From DATBSK01 sp964532485 (GTDB lineage Bacteria > Actinomycetota > Acidimicrobiia > IMCC26256 > PALSA-555), in assembly GCA_964532485.1 (NCBI GenBank), contig CAZHKE010000004.1:48545-112544 (forward strand): a DNA stretch of 64,000 bases. The letters are read 5' to 3'. This document shows positions 1 through 7,941 of this stretch, in pieces. The translations under genes and the position numbers were made by a program. The number at the start of each line of letters is the position of its first letter. Positions within the stretch are counted from its first letter, which is position 1. The notes under the pieces were generated by a model. It had not been told where the DNA came from, made no database searches, and saw only the letters and a list, made by a program, of their open reading frames with translations.

Positions 1-796
1 CCAGCGCGCCGGTCTTGGCGACGGAGGCGAGGACCGCGTCGAGATCGAAGGGCTCGAGCGTGCGCGGATCGATGATCTCGGCCGACACGCCGTTGGCTGC
101 GACCTGCTCAGCCGCCGTGACCGCGAGATCGTTCATGTGGCCGATCGCCACGATCGTGACATCGCCACCCTCGCGCCGGACCACCGCCTTGCCGAACGGG
201 ACCGGGCTGTGGTCGACCGAACCCGTCGAGAACATGAAGAGCTTGTGCGCGAGGAACACCACGACGTCGTCGTCGCGGATCGCGGTGCGCATCAACCCGT
301 ACGCGTCCGACGCTGTCGACGGAAACGCGATCTTCAGCCCCGGGGTGTGCATCCAGTAGCCGGTCGGCACCTGGGAGTGGTTCGCGCCCACTCCCAGGTA
401 GCCGCCGACGAGCATCTTCACGACCATCGGCACGCGGACATCGCCGGCTCCGCCGTGCATGTGGCGCCACCGCGGGGCACGCACGATCTCCTCCATCGCG
501 ACGTACGAGAAGTCTGCGATCTGGATGTCGGCGATCGGGCGCATGCCCGCCATCGCCGCGCCGAGCGCGGCGCCGACGATCGCGGTCTCGGCGAGCGGCG
601 AGTCCCGCACGCGGCCGGGGAACTCGGTCGAGAGCCCGGCATACTGCTGGAGCAGCCCGCCGTAGGGGTCCTCCACGTTCTCGCCCCACAGCACGACGTC
701 CTGGTCGGCGGCCATCTCGTCGCGAATGGCCGCACGGATCGCGTCGAAGAAGCCCACCTCGGCCACGGTCACCGCGTTCTTGTCGCGTACAGCCAT
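1..796 (-). CDS. 2-oxoacid dehydrogenase E1 component, beta subunit (partial, runs off the left edge)
   Basis: This is the transketolase-like beta subunit of a pyruvate/branched-chain/acetoin-type E1 dehydrogenase. It pairs with the alpha subunit encoded just upstream to decarboxylate a 2-oxoacid with thiamine diphosphate. About 265 residues are visible and the stop lies outside the window. Family features are the start MAVRDKNAVTVAEVGFFDAI, then LWGENVEDPYGG, the ETAIVGAALGAAMAG stretch, the IQIADFSYVAMEEI stretch, and a later GGDVTIVAIGHM segment that opens the C-terminal domain. The ATG at 796 lies inside the end of the alpha gene (28-base overlap), so the two are probably translationally coupled. 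No E2 or E3 gene is in view. The exact 2-oxoacid cannot be told from sequence; acetoin or branched-chain types are equally possible. Confidence 0.88.
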   Translation of the reverse strand, partial: MAVRDKNAVTVAEVGFFDAIRAAIRDEMAADQDVVLWGENVEDPYGGLLQQYAGLSTEFPGRVRDSPLAETAIVGAALGAAMAGMRPIADIQIADFSYVAMEEIVRAPRWRHMHGGAGDVRVPMVVKMLVGGYLGVGANHSQVPTGYWMHTPGLKIAFPSTASDAYGLMRTAIRDDDVVVFLAHKLFMFSTGSVDHSPVPFGKAVVRREGGDVTIVAIGHMNDLAVTAAEQVAANGVSAEIIDPRTLEPFDLDAVLASVAKTGAL

Positions 797-1704
797 TGGC
801 CGGCGTCTTCGTCGGGAGCATGCCCGGGCTCCGCGAGCACCTGCTGGAGCGCCGACGCGACGGCGGTGGTTGCCTCCGACTCGATCCGGTCGAGCTGCGC
901 ATCGTCGAGCCCGTCCTCATCGACGAGTCGCCTTCGAGCAACCACGAGTGGGTCACGCGCGCGCCACGCGTCGATCTCTTGCTGGTCTTGGTAGGTCGCG
1001 GCCTCGATCTCGGTGTGTGGCCTGACGCGGTAGGTCTTCGCCTCGAGCATCACCGGCCGGCTCGTTCGACGCACCTCGTCGACGAGCCGATCTGTCGCGT
1101 CGCGCACCGCGAACACGTCATTGCCGTCGACGATCTCTGCCGACATGTGGTACCCGGAGGCGAGGTCCGCGACCTCACCGGGGAAGATCGCATCCGCTCG
1201 CGTCGAGATCATGTAGCCGTTGTTCTCGCACACCCACACCACGGGGAGCTCCCACGCGGAAGCCATGAGGAACGCCTCATGGAGCGTGCCCCGCTGCGCG
1301 GAGCCGTCGCCGAAGATCGCGCACGCGATCGCTCCGCGCCCCGCGTGCTTCGCCGCGACACCGAGGCCTGCCCCGCGCCCGAACTCGCTGCCCGACGTGC
1401 CCTGATGGCCGAACATCCCGAGGTCGGTCGCGACCGGGTGCCACGTGCGGCCGCGTGCGGGCGAGGTCGACTTCAGCAGGAACGAGCGGAGGAGGTCGGG
1501 GGCGGCCATGCCCTTGGCGAGCGGCGCACCGATGCCGCGGTAGTGCGTGACGAGGAAGTCATCGGGGCGCAGCGCCGACGCGGTGCCGACGCCGACGGCT
1601 TCCATCCCGAAACCCGAGTGATAGAACGCGGCGTTCGCCTGGATCGCCTCCTCGAGCGCGCGCGCCTCGGCGAGTGTGGCGAACAGAACGGTTCGGTCGC
1701 TCAC
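769..1704 (-). CDS. 2-oxoacid dehydrogenase E1 component, alpha subunit
   Basis: Thiamine-diphosphate-binding alpha subunit, 311 aa, about the usual length for the separate-alpha E1 type. The ThDP/Mg motif is clear: GDGSAQRG near the middle, followed by LPVVWVCENN about 22 residues later. Upstream, FLVTHYRGIGAPLAKG and FGHQGTSGSEFGRG match the substrate-channel and GHxG-type segments of the family. I chose the GTG at 1704 because a GGAGGG Shine-Dalgarno sits nine bases upstream; the TTG at 1713 would abut that site. The gene runs leftward into the beta subunit. It is divergent from a TetR regulator, so local control by that regulator is likely but inferred. Confidence 0.9.
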   Translation of the reverse strand: MSDRTVLFATLAEARALEEAIQANAAFYHSGFGMEAVGVGTASALRPDDFLVTHYRGIGAPLAKGMAAPDLLRSFLLKSTSPARGRTWHPVATDLGMFGHQGTSGSEFGRGAGLGVAAKHAGRGAIACAIFGDGSAQRGTLHEAFLMASAWELPVVWVCENNGYMISTRADAIFPGEVADLASGYHMSAEIVDGNDVFAVRDATDRLVDEVRRTSRPVMLEAKTYRVRPHTEIEAATYQDQQEIDAWRARDPLVVARRRLVDEDGLDDAQLDRIESEATTAVASALQQVLAEPGHAPDEDAGQWLYATRTR

Positions 1705-1737
1705 CGAGTGCAACCCTCCGTGCTTCGACGCTCGACT

Positions 1738-1785
1738 ACCGATGGGTTAGCCTGGCTGACCGATAGGTAAGCACAGTCGACCGAT
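1738..1785. promoter_or_regulatory. Candidate TetR operator region: three ACCGAT repeats and a 17-bp palindrome
   Basis: ACCGAT occurs at 1738, 1759 and 1780, exactly 21 bp (two helical turns) apart. An almost perfect inverted repeat, GGTTAGCC-T-GGCTGACC, spans 1745-1761. Both lie in the short divergent region between the E1 operon and the TetR gene, where a local repressor would bind. The role as operator is inference from position and symmetry. Confidence 0.5.
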
Positions 1786-1827
1786 CGAGTCGATTGGCTC
1801 GTCGACCGCAGTGGTGGTGGCACCGCC

Positions 1828-2445
1828 GTGAAGAAGGCGATCCTGGAGGCACGTCAGGAGGTCTCCAAGCAGGAGATCCTGAACGTCGCGAAGCGGCTGT
1901 TCGCCGAGCGGGGCGTGCGCGCCACGTCGCTGGCCCGGATCGCCGAGGCCGTCGGCGTCACCAAGGCCGCGCTCTACCACTACTTCTCGTCGAAGCACGA
2001 GATCGTCCTCGAGGCGGTGCGGGCCAACATCCGTGACTTCGACGAGGACGTCCTCGAGCCGAGCGAGGGGCTGTCGGCGAGCGAGCTGCTCGTCGAGCGG
2101 CTCGAGCGCAAGGTCGCGCGCGCCGAGCGCGACGGCCCGCTCGACCTTCGCTTCTTCTACACAGTGCTGCTTGAGGAGATCGGCGAGCCCGACATCGAAA
2201 CGGTCATCCGCGAGTTCTGGGCGGCGGGGCGGCGTGAGCTCGCGGAGTTCGTACGCGGCGGCCAGCGCTCGGGTGAGTTCCGCGACGACGTCGACCTCGA
2301 CAGCGTCCTCGACGTCCTGTCGGGGGCGATCATGGGCATCGACATACTGTGGCTGAACGACGCCGAACAGGTTGACCTGCGCAGGGCGTACGGCATGGCG
2401 CTCGAGCAGACGCTCGCGATCCTCGCTCCCGGCGCACGGAGGTGA
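1828..2445 (+). CDS. TetR/AcrR family transcriptional regulator
   Basis: A 205-aa one-component regulator. The N-terminal helix-turn-helix is textbook TetR: ILNVAKRLFAERGVRATSL, then IAEAVGVTKAALYHYFSSK at about residues 37-55, followed by a ligand-binding helical domain with no recognisable ligand class. It starts at GTG 1828. It is divergent from the E1 alpha/beta genes and is followed, with two bases between the stop and the next ATG, by an SDR gene, so it probably heads a small operon with the SDR and hydrolase. Repeats at 1738-1785 are likely its operator. The ligand may be an acyl-CoA, as for many actinobacterial catabolic TetRs; that is only inference. Confidence 0.92.
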   Translation: MKKAILEARQEVSKQEILNVAKRLFAERGVRATSLARIAEAVGVTKAALYHYFSSKHEIVLEAVRANIRDFDEDVLEPSEGLSASELLVERLERKVARAERDGPLDLRFFYTVLLEEIGEPDIETVIREFWAAGRRELAEFVRGGQRSGEFRDDVDLDSVLDVLSGAIMGIDILWLNDAEQVDLRRAYGMALEQTLAILAPGARR

Positions 2446-2447
2446 CG

Positions 2448-3248
2448 ATGGGTCGTCTCGAGGGGACCGTCGCGCTGATCACGGGCGGCGGTTCCGGCAT
2501 CGGCGAGGCGACGGCGCTTCGCTTCGCATCCGAGGGTGCCGCGGTCGCGATCGCCGACATCGATGGTGACGCGGCGACCGCCGTCGCCGCCGCGGTGGAG
2601 TCTGGTGGCGGGCGCGCCCACGGCATGACCGTCGACGTCACGAAGGCGGCCGACAACGAAGCGATGGTGCGCGACACCGTCGGCACGCTGGGCGGGCTCG
2701 ACGTGTTCCTCGCCAACGCGGGGATCGAGCGCAACGGCACCGTCGTCTCGCAGTCCGAAGAGGACTGGGACGCGGTCTTCGACGTCATCGTGAAGGGGAG
2801 CTTCCTCGGAGCGAAGCACGCGATCCCGGCGATCCGTGAGTGCGGGGGCGGCTCGGTGCTGTTCACCGCCTCGGTCGGCGGCTTGTGGGGCTGCACGAAC
2901 GCCGCCGCGTACAGCGCGGCCAAGGCCGCGGTCGTCAACATGACGTACACGCTTGCCCTCGACCACGCACACCACGGAGTGCGAGTCAACTGCGTGTGCC
3001 CCGGCGGCACTCGCACCGCGCTGGCGGAGCGGCTCGTCGCGGAGCTCCCCGAGCAGCTCCGGTCGATGATGGAACTGAAGCTGACGCAGCTCGTGCCACT
3101 GGGCGGGCGTCTCGCGGAGCCCGACGAGATCGCCCGCGCTTTCCTGTACCTCGCGTCGGATGAGGCGAGCTTCGTGACCGGCCACGCGCTCGTCGTCGAC
3201 GGCGGCCAGCGTGCTGGTCTGTTCATGCCGGAGCAGCTCACGCCCTGA
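2448..3248 (+). CDS. Short-chain dehydrogenase/reductase (SDR)
   Basis: NAD(P)-dependent oxidoreductase of the classical SDR family, 266 aa. The cofactor motif TGGGSGIG is near the N terminus, Asp after beta-2 (AIADIDGD) favours NAD, NAG occurs as LANAGIE, and the catalytic Ser and YSAAK motif are present. A Shine-Dalgarno GGAGG six to ten bases upstream of ATG 2448 fixes the start; the GTG at 2442 lies inside that site. It follows the TetR gene directly and is followed by an alpha/beta hydrolase, so the three may form one unit. The substrate, probably a secondary alcohol or ketone, is not determined by sequence. Confidence 0.9.
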   Translation: MGRLEGTVALITGGGSGIGEATALRFASEGAAVAIADIDGDAATAVAAAVESGGGRAHGMTVDVTKAADNEAMVRDTVGTLGGLDVFLANAGIERNGTVVSQSEEDWDAVFDVIVKGSFLGAKHAIPAIRECGGGSVLFTASVGGLWGCTNAAAYSAAKAAVVNMTYTLALDHAHHGVRVNCVCPGGTRTALAERLVAELPEQLRSMMELKLTQLVPLGGRLAEPDEIARAFLYLASDEASFVTGHALVVDGGQRAGLFMPEQLTP

Positions 3249-3261
3249 GCTCCTCTTGACC

Positions 3262-4095
3262 ATGGATCTGGCGGTGCGGGTGGCGGAGCGGGATGGCAGC
3301 CTCGCGTACGGCGTGGCGGGAGACGGACCACCGGTCGTCTTGCTGCACGGCTGGCCCGAGACCCGGCGGGCGTGGCGCCACGTGTGGCCGCGGGTCGTCG
3401 GCGCCGGCCGCCGCGTGATCGTGCCCGACCTTCGTGGGGTCGGGGAATCGGATCGGTCCGCTGACGCCGACTACTCCTGGAAGGCGTATGCCGCCGACCT
3501 CGACGCCGTGCTCGCGGCCGAGGGCATCGACCGGTGTGCTCTCGTCGGTCACGACATGGGAGGCGTCGTGATGTTCGAGTGGGCGCTTCGGAATCCTGAT
3601 CGCGTCGAGCGACTGGCCGCCATCTCCACGAGCTTCAACCGCTACGAGCTGGCGAAGTCGTACTACCTCGTGCTGCTCGCGACCCCGGGCCTCGGAGCGG
3701 CGTTCATGAGGCTGGCGCTGGGGAGCCGGCGCGCGTTCGAGAAGGCGCTTCGCCGCAGCTGTGTGCACCCCGACGCGTTCACGGCCGCCGACATCGAGGC
3801 GTATTGGGACGCCGCAGGCTCACGCGACTCGCGCCGCGCGGTGCTCGCCGGCTACCAGGCGTTCTTTCGCAACCGACGTACGCGATCGCGCGAGGTGGGC
3901 GACGTGCAGCTCATGTGTCCGGCACTGATCGTGTGGGGCACGAGGGAGTGGGCGCTCGGTGCCGACGGCTGGAAGCGGATCGAGGCCGACCTCCCGCAGG
4001 CGCGAGTCGAGATCCTGGACGCCGGCCACTTCGTGATGGAGGAGCAGCCCGACGCGCTTTCCGACCTCCTCGTGGGGTTCCTCGGCCGCGGCTGA
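3262..4095 (+). CDS. Alpha/beta hydrolase, epoxide hydrolase-like
   Basis: 277-aa alpha/beta-hydrolase. The oxyanion motif HGWPE, the PDLRGVGESD segment, and a nucleophile elbow GHDMGG with Asp rather than Ser point to the epoxide hydrolase / haloalkane or haloacetate dehalogenase branch. The catalytic His is in AGHFVMEEQPD near the C terminus. I took ATG 3262 because the product then begins directly with the first strand (MDLAVRVAERDGSLAYGVAG); an upstream start inside the SDR gene would add an unlikely Cys/Ser-rich leader. It lies 13 bases after the SDR stop. Which of hydrolase or dehalogenase it is cannot be settled here; HGWPE favours epoxide hydrolysis. Confidence 0.85.
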   Translation: MDLAVRVAERDGSLAYGVAGDGPPVVLLHGWPETRRAWRHVWPRVVGAGRRVIVPDLRGVGESDRSADADYSWKAYAADLDAVLAAEGIDRCALVGHDMGGVVMFEWALRNPDRVERLAAISTSFNRYELAKSYYLVLLATPGLGAAFMRLALGSRRAFEKALRRSCVHPDAFTAADIEAYWDAAGSRDSRRAVLAGYQAFFRNRRTRSREVGDVQLMCPALIVWGTREWALGADGWKRIEADLPQARVEILDAGHFVMEEQPDALSDLLVGFLGRG

Positions 4096-4190
4096 TCGGG
4101 ACGAGTCAAGGCGAGCGCCGGCGTCCAACGGTTCGGCGATCCTGGCGCGCAACGCTTCGAGCACGGGGCTCCGGCGGTCGCGAAAGACGG

Positions 4191-5378
4191 CTACGCCGTG
4201 CCGAAGAGGGGCTCGTCGCTGGAGCTCAGGCCGGCGGTCGGCAGGCCGTCGGGGAACTCTCGGCGTACGCGTTGCAGCACCTCGGTGGCGACCTCGAGAT
4301 GCCAGTGGCGCGTCGTCTCGTAGAACTCGCGGGCATCGTCGCTGAGCTTGGGCTGACCGTGCAACGGCTTGTCGCTGATGGACAGCAGCGTGGCACTCGG
4401 GATGCGGTAGCGGAAGCCGTTTGCCGCGATCGTCGCCGACTCCATGTCGATCGCGATGCTGCGCGAGACCTGGATCTCGTCGGCGATCCGCGTGGGGTTC
4501 AGCTCCCAGTTCCGGTCGCCGGTCGTGTACACCGTGCCCATCCGGTACCGCAGCTGGCGTGCATCGAGCGCCGCGATGATCAGCTCGTTCAAGAAGTGGT
4601 TCGCCGTGAGCGGCACACTCGTCGGGAGCACGTCGTCGAGCACGCGGTCGCCACGCATGTACGCGGTCGCGAGCACGAGATCACCGACGTCCTGGTGGTT
4701 GCGAAGACCCGCACAGTGACCGACCATCACCATGGCGTCCGGGCGGAGCACCGCGAGGTGGTCGGTCATGGTCTTGGCGTTCGAGGGCCCGACGCCGATG
4801 TTCACGAGCGTGATGCCCGCGTGCCCGTCGATGCAGTGGTGGTACGCGGGCATCTGGATGCCGGGGCGTGCCGGGCGCTGCGCGTCGGGATAGAGCTCGA
4901 GGAACGCCTCGACGTGCATCTCGTAGTTGGTGAACAGCACGTAGCGCTGGAAGTGCTCGGCTGCAGTGCCCGTGTAGTGCTCGAGGCGGTCGATCGACAG
5001 CGCGGCGCGCTCGGCGCGGAACAGGAACAGCTTCTTGCGGCGTAGGTCCCAGGCGGTCTCGTCGAGGACCTCGAGCAGGCGCGCGTCATCGAGTGCCGTG
5101 ACCGGTCGCGACGCCCGCGCCGTGATCCGGGCCTTCGACAGCGCGAGCTTGCGCAGCTCGCGCTCGAGGTACCAGCGGATCGCTGCGGGGCGTGCGAACT
5201 CGCCGGTGAGCACCGGGTTGTGCTGCGACCAGGGCCGGTCGACCTCGAGCTCCGCGTAGCTCCCGGCCGCGTAGATCTGCTCGAGCTGATCGCAGAGTCG
5301 CTCGACGCCCATCGCGATTGCCTCGTCACCGACTTCGGCGGCGAAGTCGATCGCGAGCGACTCGCTCCGTCTAGCCAA
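4191..5378 (-). CDS. amn: AMP nucleosidase
   Basis: Hydrolyses AMP to adenine and ribose 5-phosphate in the cytosol. The C-terminal two thirds match the family closely: VLFTNYEMHVEAF, GITLVNIGVGPSNAKT, DHLAVLRPD, MVGHCAGLRN, VYTTGDRNWELN, AIDMESATIAANG and SDKPLHG are all nucleoside-phosphorylase-fold signatures typical of Amn. The N-terminal regulatory domain appears shorter than in the roughly 480-residue enterobacterial enzyme as I recall it. The start is uncertain. A TTG at 5378 overlaps the stop of the upstream Ldi-like gene and gives 395 aa; ATG 5312 would give 373 aa. It is in the same direction as the Ldi-like gene, and other purine/pyrimidine salvage genes lie within 5 kb. Confidence 0.88.
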   Translation of the reverse strand: MARRSESLAIDFAAEVGDEAIAMGVERLCDQLEQIYAAGSYAELEVDRPWSQHNPVLTGEFARPAAIRWYLERELRKLALSKARITARASRPVTALDDARLLEVLDETAWDLRRKKLFLFRAERAALSIDRLEHYTGTAAEHFQRYVLFTNYEMHVEAFLELYPDAQRPARPGIQMPAYHHCIDGHAGITLVNIGVGPSNAKTMTDHLAVLRPDAMVMVGHCAGLRNHQDVGDLVLATAYMRGDRVLDDVLPTSVPLTANHFLNELIIAALDARQLRYRMGTVYTTGDRNWELNPTRIADEIQVSRSIAIDMESATIAANGFRYRIPSATLLSISDKPLHGQPKLSDDAREFYETTRHWHLEVATEVLQRVRREFPDGLPTAGLSSSDEPLFGTA

Positions 5379-7236
5379 CGCGCTCGAGAGAGAGGTTGTG
5401 GCGCGCCGAGCTCCGCAGCTTCGTGGACGTCCGGCCCGTCGTGTCGGCGTCGAGCTGGCGTGGCTCGCCGGCCCCGGTGAGCCGATAGCGCGCCAGGGGC
5501 CGCAGCCGGGCGAAACCCACATCCACTTCGCCGTTGGCGGCCGGGCCCGGCACGATCGTCGCCTGCAGGCCGTCGCCGGTGGCGCGCGCCGACGTGACGA
5601 TCACCTCTGGGTACGACGCGCGCTCGAGCTCCGGGGTCTCGTCGCGGGCGGGTACGTGCCGGTGGGCCGCGAGGAGACCCTGCTGGGTGTTCTGGAGTGC
5701 CATGAAGGTGAACGCCATCGAGAGGATCGAGCCCGGGCCCGGTCGGTCGCCGTCCGGTGTGAGCATCTGCTCGAGCGTGCGACGCAGGCCGGCGGCCGAC
5801 TCGTCGTCACCGAGCTCCGTCGCGTAGAGCAGCGCAAGCGAGTAGGGCTGCGCCGGGTTCCAGCCGTAGCTGGTGTCGAACGTGTCGATCTTCGACAGTG
5901 CGAGTGTGATGCGACCGTCGACGTCGGGCTCGCTCATCCGCGACTTCACCTGCCGCTCGTAGCTGGCCTCGACGTGGCCGCGGCCGAAGGGCGACATCAT
6001 CACTCCGGTTCCGGCCTGACCGCTCACGCCGACGATGAGCGAGTCGGTCGGGTGCACGAACCCGGCGATGTTGCGGCACGTGTCGATATGGCCGTCCGGG
6101 GACACGAAGTATCGAGCGAATGACTCCGAGAAGCGCTCGATCGCCCAGCTGTGGTCGGTGCCGTGGACGAGATCGCCGAGCTGGATCGAGCGCAACGAGA
6201 ACGTCTGGCATGGCGGCCACAGCCATCCGGGAATGCAGCTGATCGCCCCGTGCACGCTCGCCGCGTGCTGCGCAGCGAGGTTGTCGACGATCTCCGCGTG
6301 GCTCCACGAGTAGGTACGCGTCTTGTCGCTGACCGAGTAGCCGCCCGGCTGGTCGTAGCGCTCGTCACCGCTCATCGCCTCGTACATCGAGGTCACGTCG
6401 GCCGCGTAGCCCGAGTACATGACGTTCTCGTGGCGGAAGGGGTCGCCGTCGATCCGAAACGAGCTGACGTTCTGGAACCGTGTGTAGCGCCAGACCCTGT
6501 AGTCGCGGCAGCGCTCGGCGAGGTTCCCGAGGGCGGTCGTCGCTGCCTCGCGGTACGCGGGCATCGAGAGGTGCTGCACCAGGTACATCGCCCACGCGGA
6601 CAGCACGATCTGGTAGCGCAGCGCCGAGTCGACGTGCTTGGGGTCGTCGAAGACGCCCCAGTCAGTCGGGTCGGCGTGGCCGAAGCGGAGGAAGTACCGC
6701 AGGTAGGCCTCGGCGTACGGGTCGATCGGCGCGACGGCGCCGTGCTCGACCGGCGCGTAGGCGGGCGTGGCCCCGTGCGCCGGCGCCTCGGCGACCGCGG
6801 CCTTGACCGCGGCGAGGCGTCGCTGCTTCGCCCGGAAGTTGAGCTGCTCGACGAGGACGCCGGCGGCCAGGCCCGCGATGCCGCCGACGGGGATGCTCCA
6901 CCACGCTCCGCCGGTCGCGGCGTTCAGCGCGGCCGCGGGCGCGAGGAACGCGAGGGGGAGAAACCCGAGGCGCAGGATGCGGTTGAACAACGCGAACAGA
7001 TCGACCAGCACGAAGAGGAACACGGCGAAGATCGCGATGCCGAGCGCGACGTCGCCCGCGACGATCTGGCCGAGTCCCGGAACGATCAGGGAGAGCAAGC
7101 CGGTCCACGCGGAGTCGGAGCCGTCGAGGCTCACGCCGACGATGCCCGCGATCAGACAGGCCGCGGCGGCGAGGCCGAGGGCGCGGCCGACCCCGCGCCG
7201 GCCGGTCAGCGGTATCACATGGGCCGGATCGGGCAC
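5371..7236 (-). CDS. Membrane-anchored linalool dehydratase/isomerase (Ldi)-family protein, copy 1
   Basis: 621 aa. The first about 160 residues carry three or four hydrophobic segments (ALGLAAAACLIAGIVGVSL, the GIAIFAVFLFVLVDLFALF stretch, LRLGFLPLAFLAPAAALNA). The rest resembles the (alpha/alpha)6 catalytic domain of linalool dehydratase/isomerase: RVWRYTRF, HENVMYSGYAADVTSMYEAM, CIPGWLWPPC and LVHGTDHS. The two cysteines have the same Cys-x8-Cys spacing as the Ldi active-site pair, but the CEP of Ldi is CIP here. It is homologous to the second copy at 60202-62151. The GTG at 7236 has a GGTGAGGGG site upstream; longer frames run into the divergent gene. Substrate unknown; the fold assignment is from recalled motifs. 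Confidence 0.72.
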   Translation of the reverse strand: MPDPAHVIPLTGRRGVGRALGLAAAACLIAGIVGVSLDGSDSAWTGLLSLIVPGLGQIVAGDVALGIAIFAVFLFVLVDLFALFNRILRLGFLPLAFLAPAAALNAATGGAWWSIPVGGIAGLAAGVLVEQLNFRAKQRRLAAVKAAVAEAPAHGATPAYAPVEHGAVAPIDPYAEAYLRYFLRFGHADPTDWGVFDDPKHVDSALRYQIVLSAWAMYLVQHLSMPAYREAATTALGNLAERCRDYRVWRYTRFQNVSSFRIDGDPFRHENVMYSGYAADVTSMYEAMSGDERYDQPGGYSVSDKTRTYSWSHAEIVDNLAAQHAASVHGAISCIPGWLWPPCQTFSLRSIQLGDLVHGTDHSWAIERFSESFARYFVSPDGHIDTCRNIAGFVHPTDSLIVGVSGQAGTGVMMSPFGRGHVEASYERQVKSRMSEPDVDGRITLALSKIDTFDTSYGWNPAQPYSLALLYATELGDDESAAGLRRTLEQMLTPDGDRPGPGSILSMAFTFMALQNTQQGLLAAHRHVPARDETPELERASYPEVIVTSARATGDGLQATIVPGPAANGEVDVGFARLRPLARYRLTGAGEPRQLDADTTGRTSTKLRSSARHNLSLERVG

Positions 7237-7246
7237 GTTCCCCTCA

Positions 7247-7282
7247 CCTTCGATACCTGCGCGTCCCTTCGATACCTGCGCG
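7247..7282. repeat. 17-bp perfect direct repeat in a divergent promoter
   Basis: CCTTCGATACCTGCGCG occurs at 7247-7263 and again at 7266-7282, an offset of 19 bp. It lies between the Ldi-like gene (start 7236, leftward) and the gene at 7333 (rightward). It may be a paired operator, or a recent slippage duplication. On the minus strand it contains TATCGA, which could serve as a -10 element. Confidence 0.6.
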
Positions 7283-7332
7283 AAGCCGCAAGCCTTGCGC
7301 GCCGCCGCAACGATACGGCATCCTGCGGCACC

Positions 7333-7941
7333 ATGTCCGTTCCTTCGAGCCCCCCCTCGGGACTGCCCGAAGACGCCTGGGTGCTGCTGCACGAGCTGCG
7401 TCTGCGCGGGTTGATGCCCGAGTTCGACGACGGGCTCGCCGACACCCTGTGCTCGGGTGGCCTGGCCCAGCGCAAGGGCGCGTTCTTGGCGCTCACTCCC
7501 GAGGGGCGCGCCGCGCACGCGACGTGGGCGCGTCTCGAGCCTGGGACCGAGGGTGAGGTGGCTGCGCAGCGGGCGTACGCCCAGTTCCTGCCGCTCAACC
7601 GCGCGCTGCTCCAGGTCAGCACCGACTGGCAGGTACGGCCCGGCAACGTCCCGAACGATCACCGCGACGCGCCGTACGACTGGGAGGTGATCGACCGGTT
7701 CGTCGCACTCGACGAGCGAGCCGGTCCGGTCGTGCGGCGCCTCGGCACGGCTGTCGATCGCTTCGGCGGCTACCGGCCGCGGCTGCGCGAAGCCGTGCGA
7801 AAGGTCCAGGACGGCCAGCACGAGTGGCTCCTGTCGCCGCGCTGCGACTCGTACCACACGGTCTGGATGCAGATGCACGAGGATCTCTTGCTCGCGCTCG
7901 GCCTCGACCGTGCGACCGAGGAACAGGCGCAGAGCTCATAG
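7333..7941 (+). CDS. Conserved hypothetical protein, possibly winged-helix
   Basis: 202 aa, not confidently recognised. The N-terminal part (DAWVLLHELRLRGLMPEF, then GLAQRKGAFLALTPEGRAAH) resembles a MarR/PadR-like winged helix ending in the usual xLTxxGR wing. The C-terminal half is helical and rich in charged residues and ends with a conserved-looking HTVWMQMHEDLLLALGLDR. ATG 7333 follows a 96-bp divergent region containing a 17-bp direct repeat. Its position next to the Ldi-like gene would fit a regulator, but similar domains also occur as non-DNA-binding partners of PEP-utilising enzymes. The cytosine deaminase gene starts on the very next base, so the two are likely co-transcribed. Confidence 0.6.
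   Translation: MSVPSSPPSGLPEDAWVLLHELRLRGLMPEFDDGLADTLCSGGLAQRKGAFLALTPEGRAAHATWARLEPGTEGEVAAQRAYAQFLPLNRALLQVSTDWQVRPGNVPNDHRDAPYDWEVIDRFVALDERAGPVVRRLGTAVDRFGGYRPRLREAVRKVQDGQHEWLLSPRCDSYHTVWMQMHEDLLLALGLDRATEEQAQSS

Noticed and set aside
5371..7878. Ldi copy 1 extended to 7878
   Set aside because: The extension lies antisense to the gene at 7333-7941 and is Arg/His/Gly-rich without hydrophobic segments. A Shine-Dalgarno supports GTG 7236.
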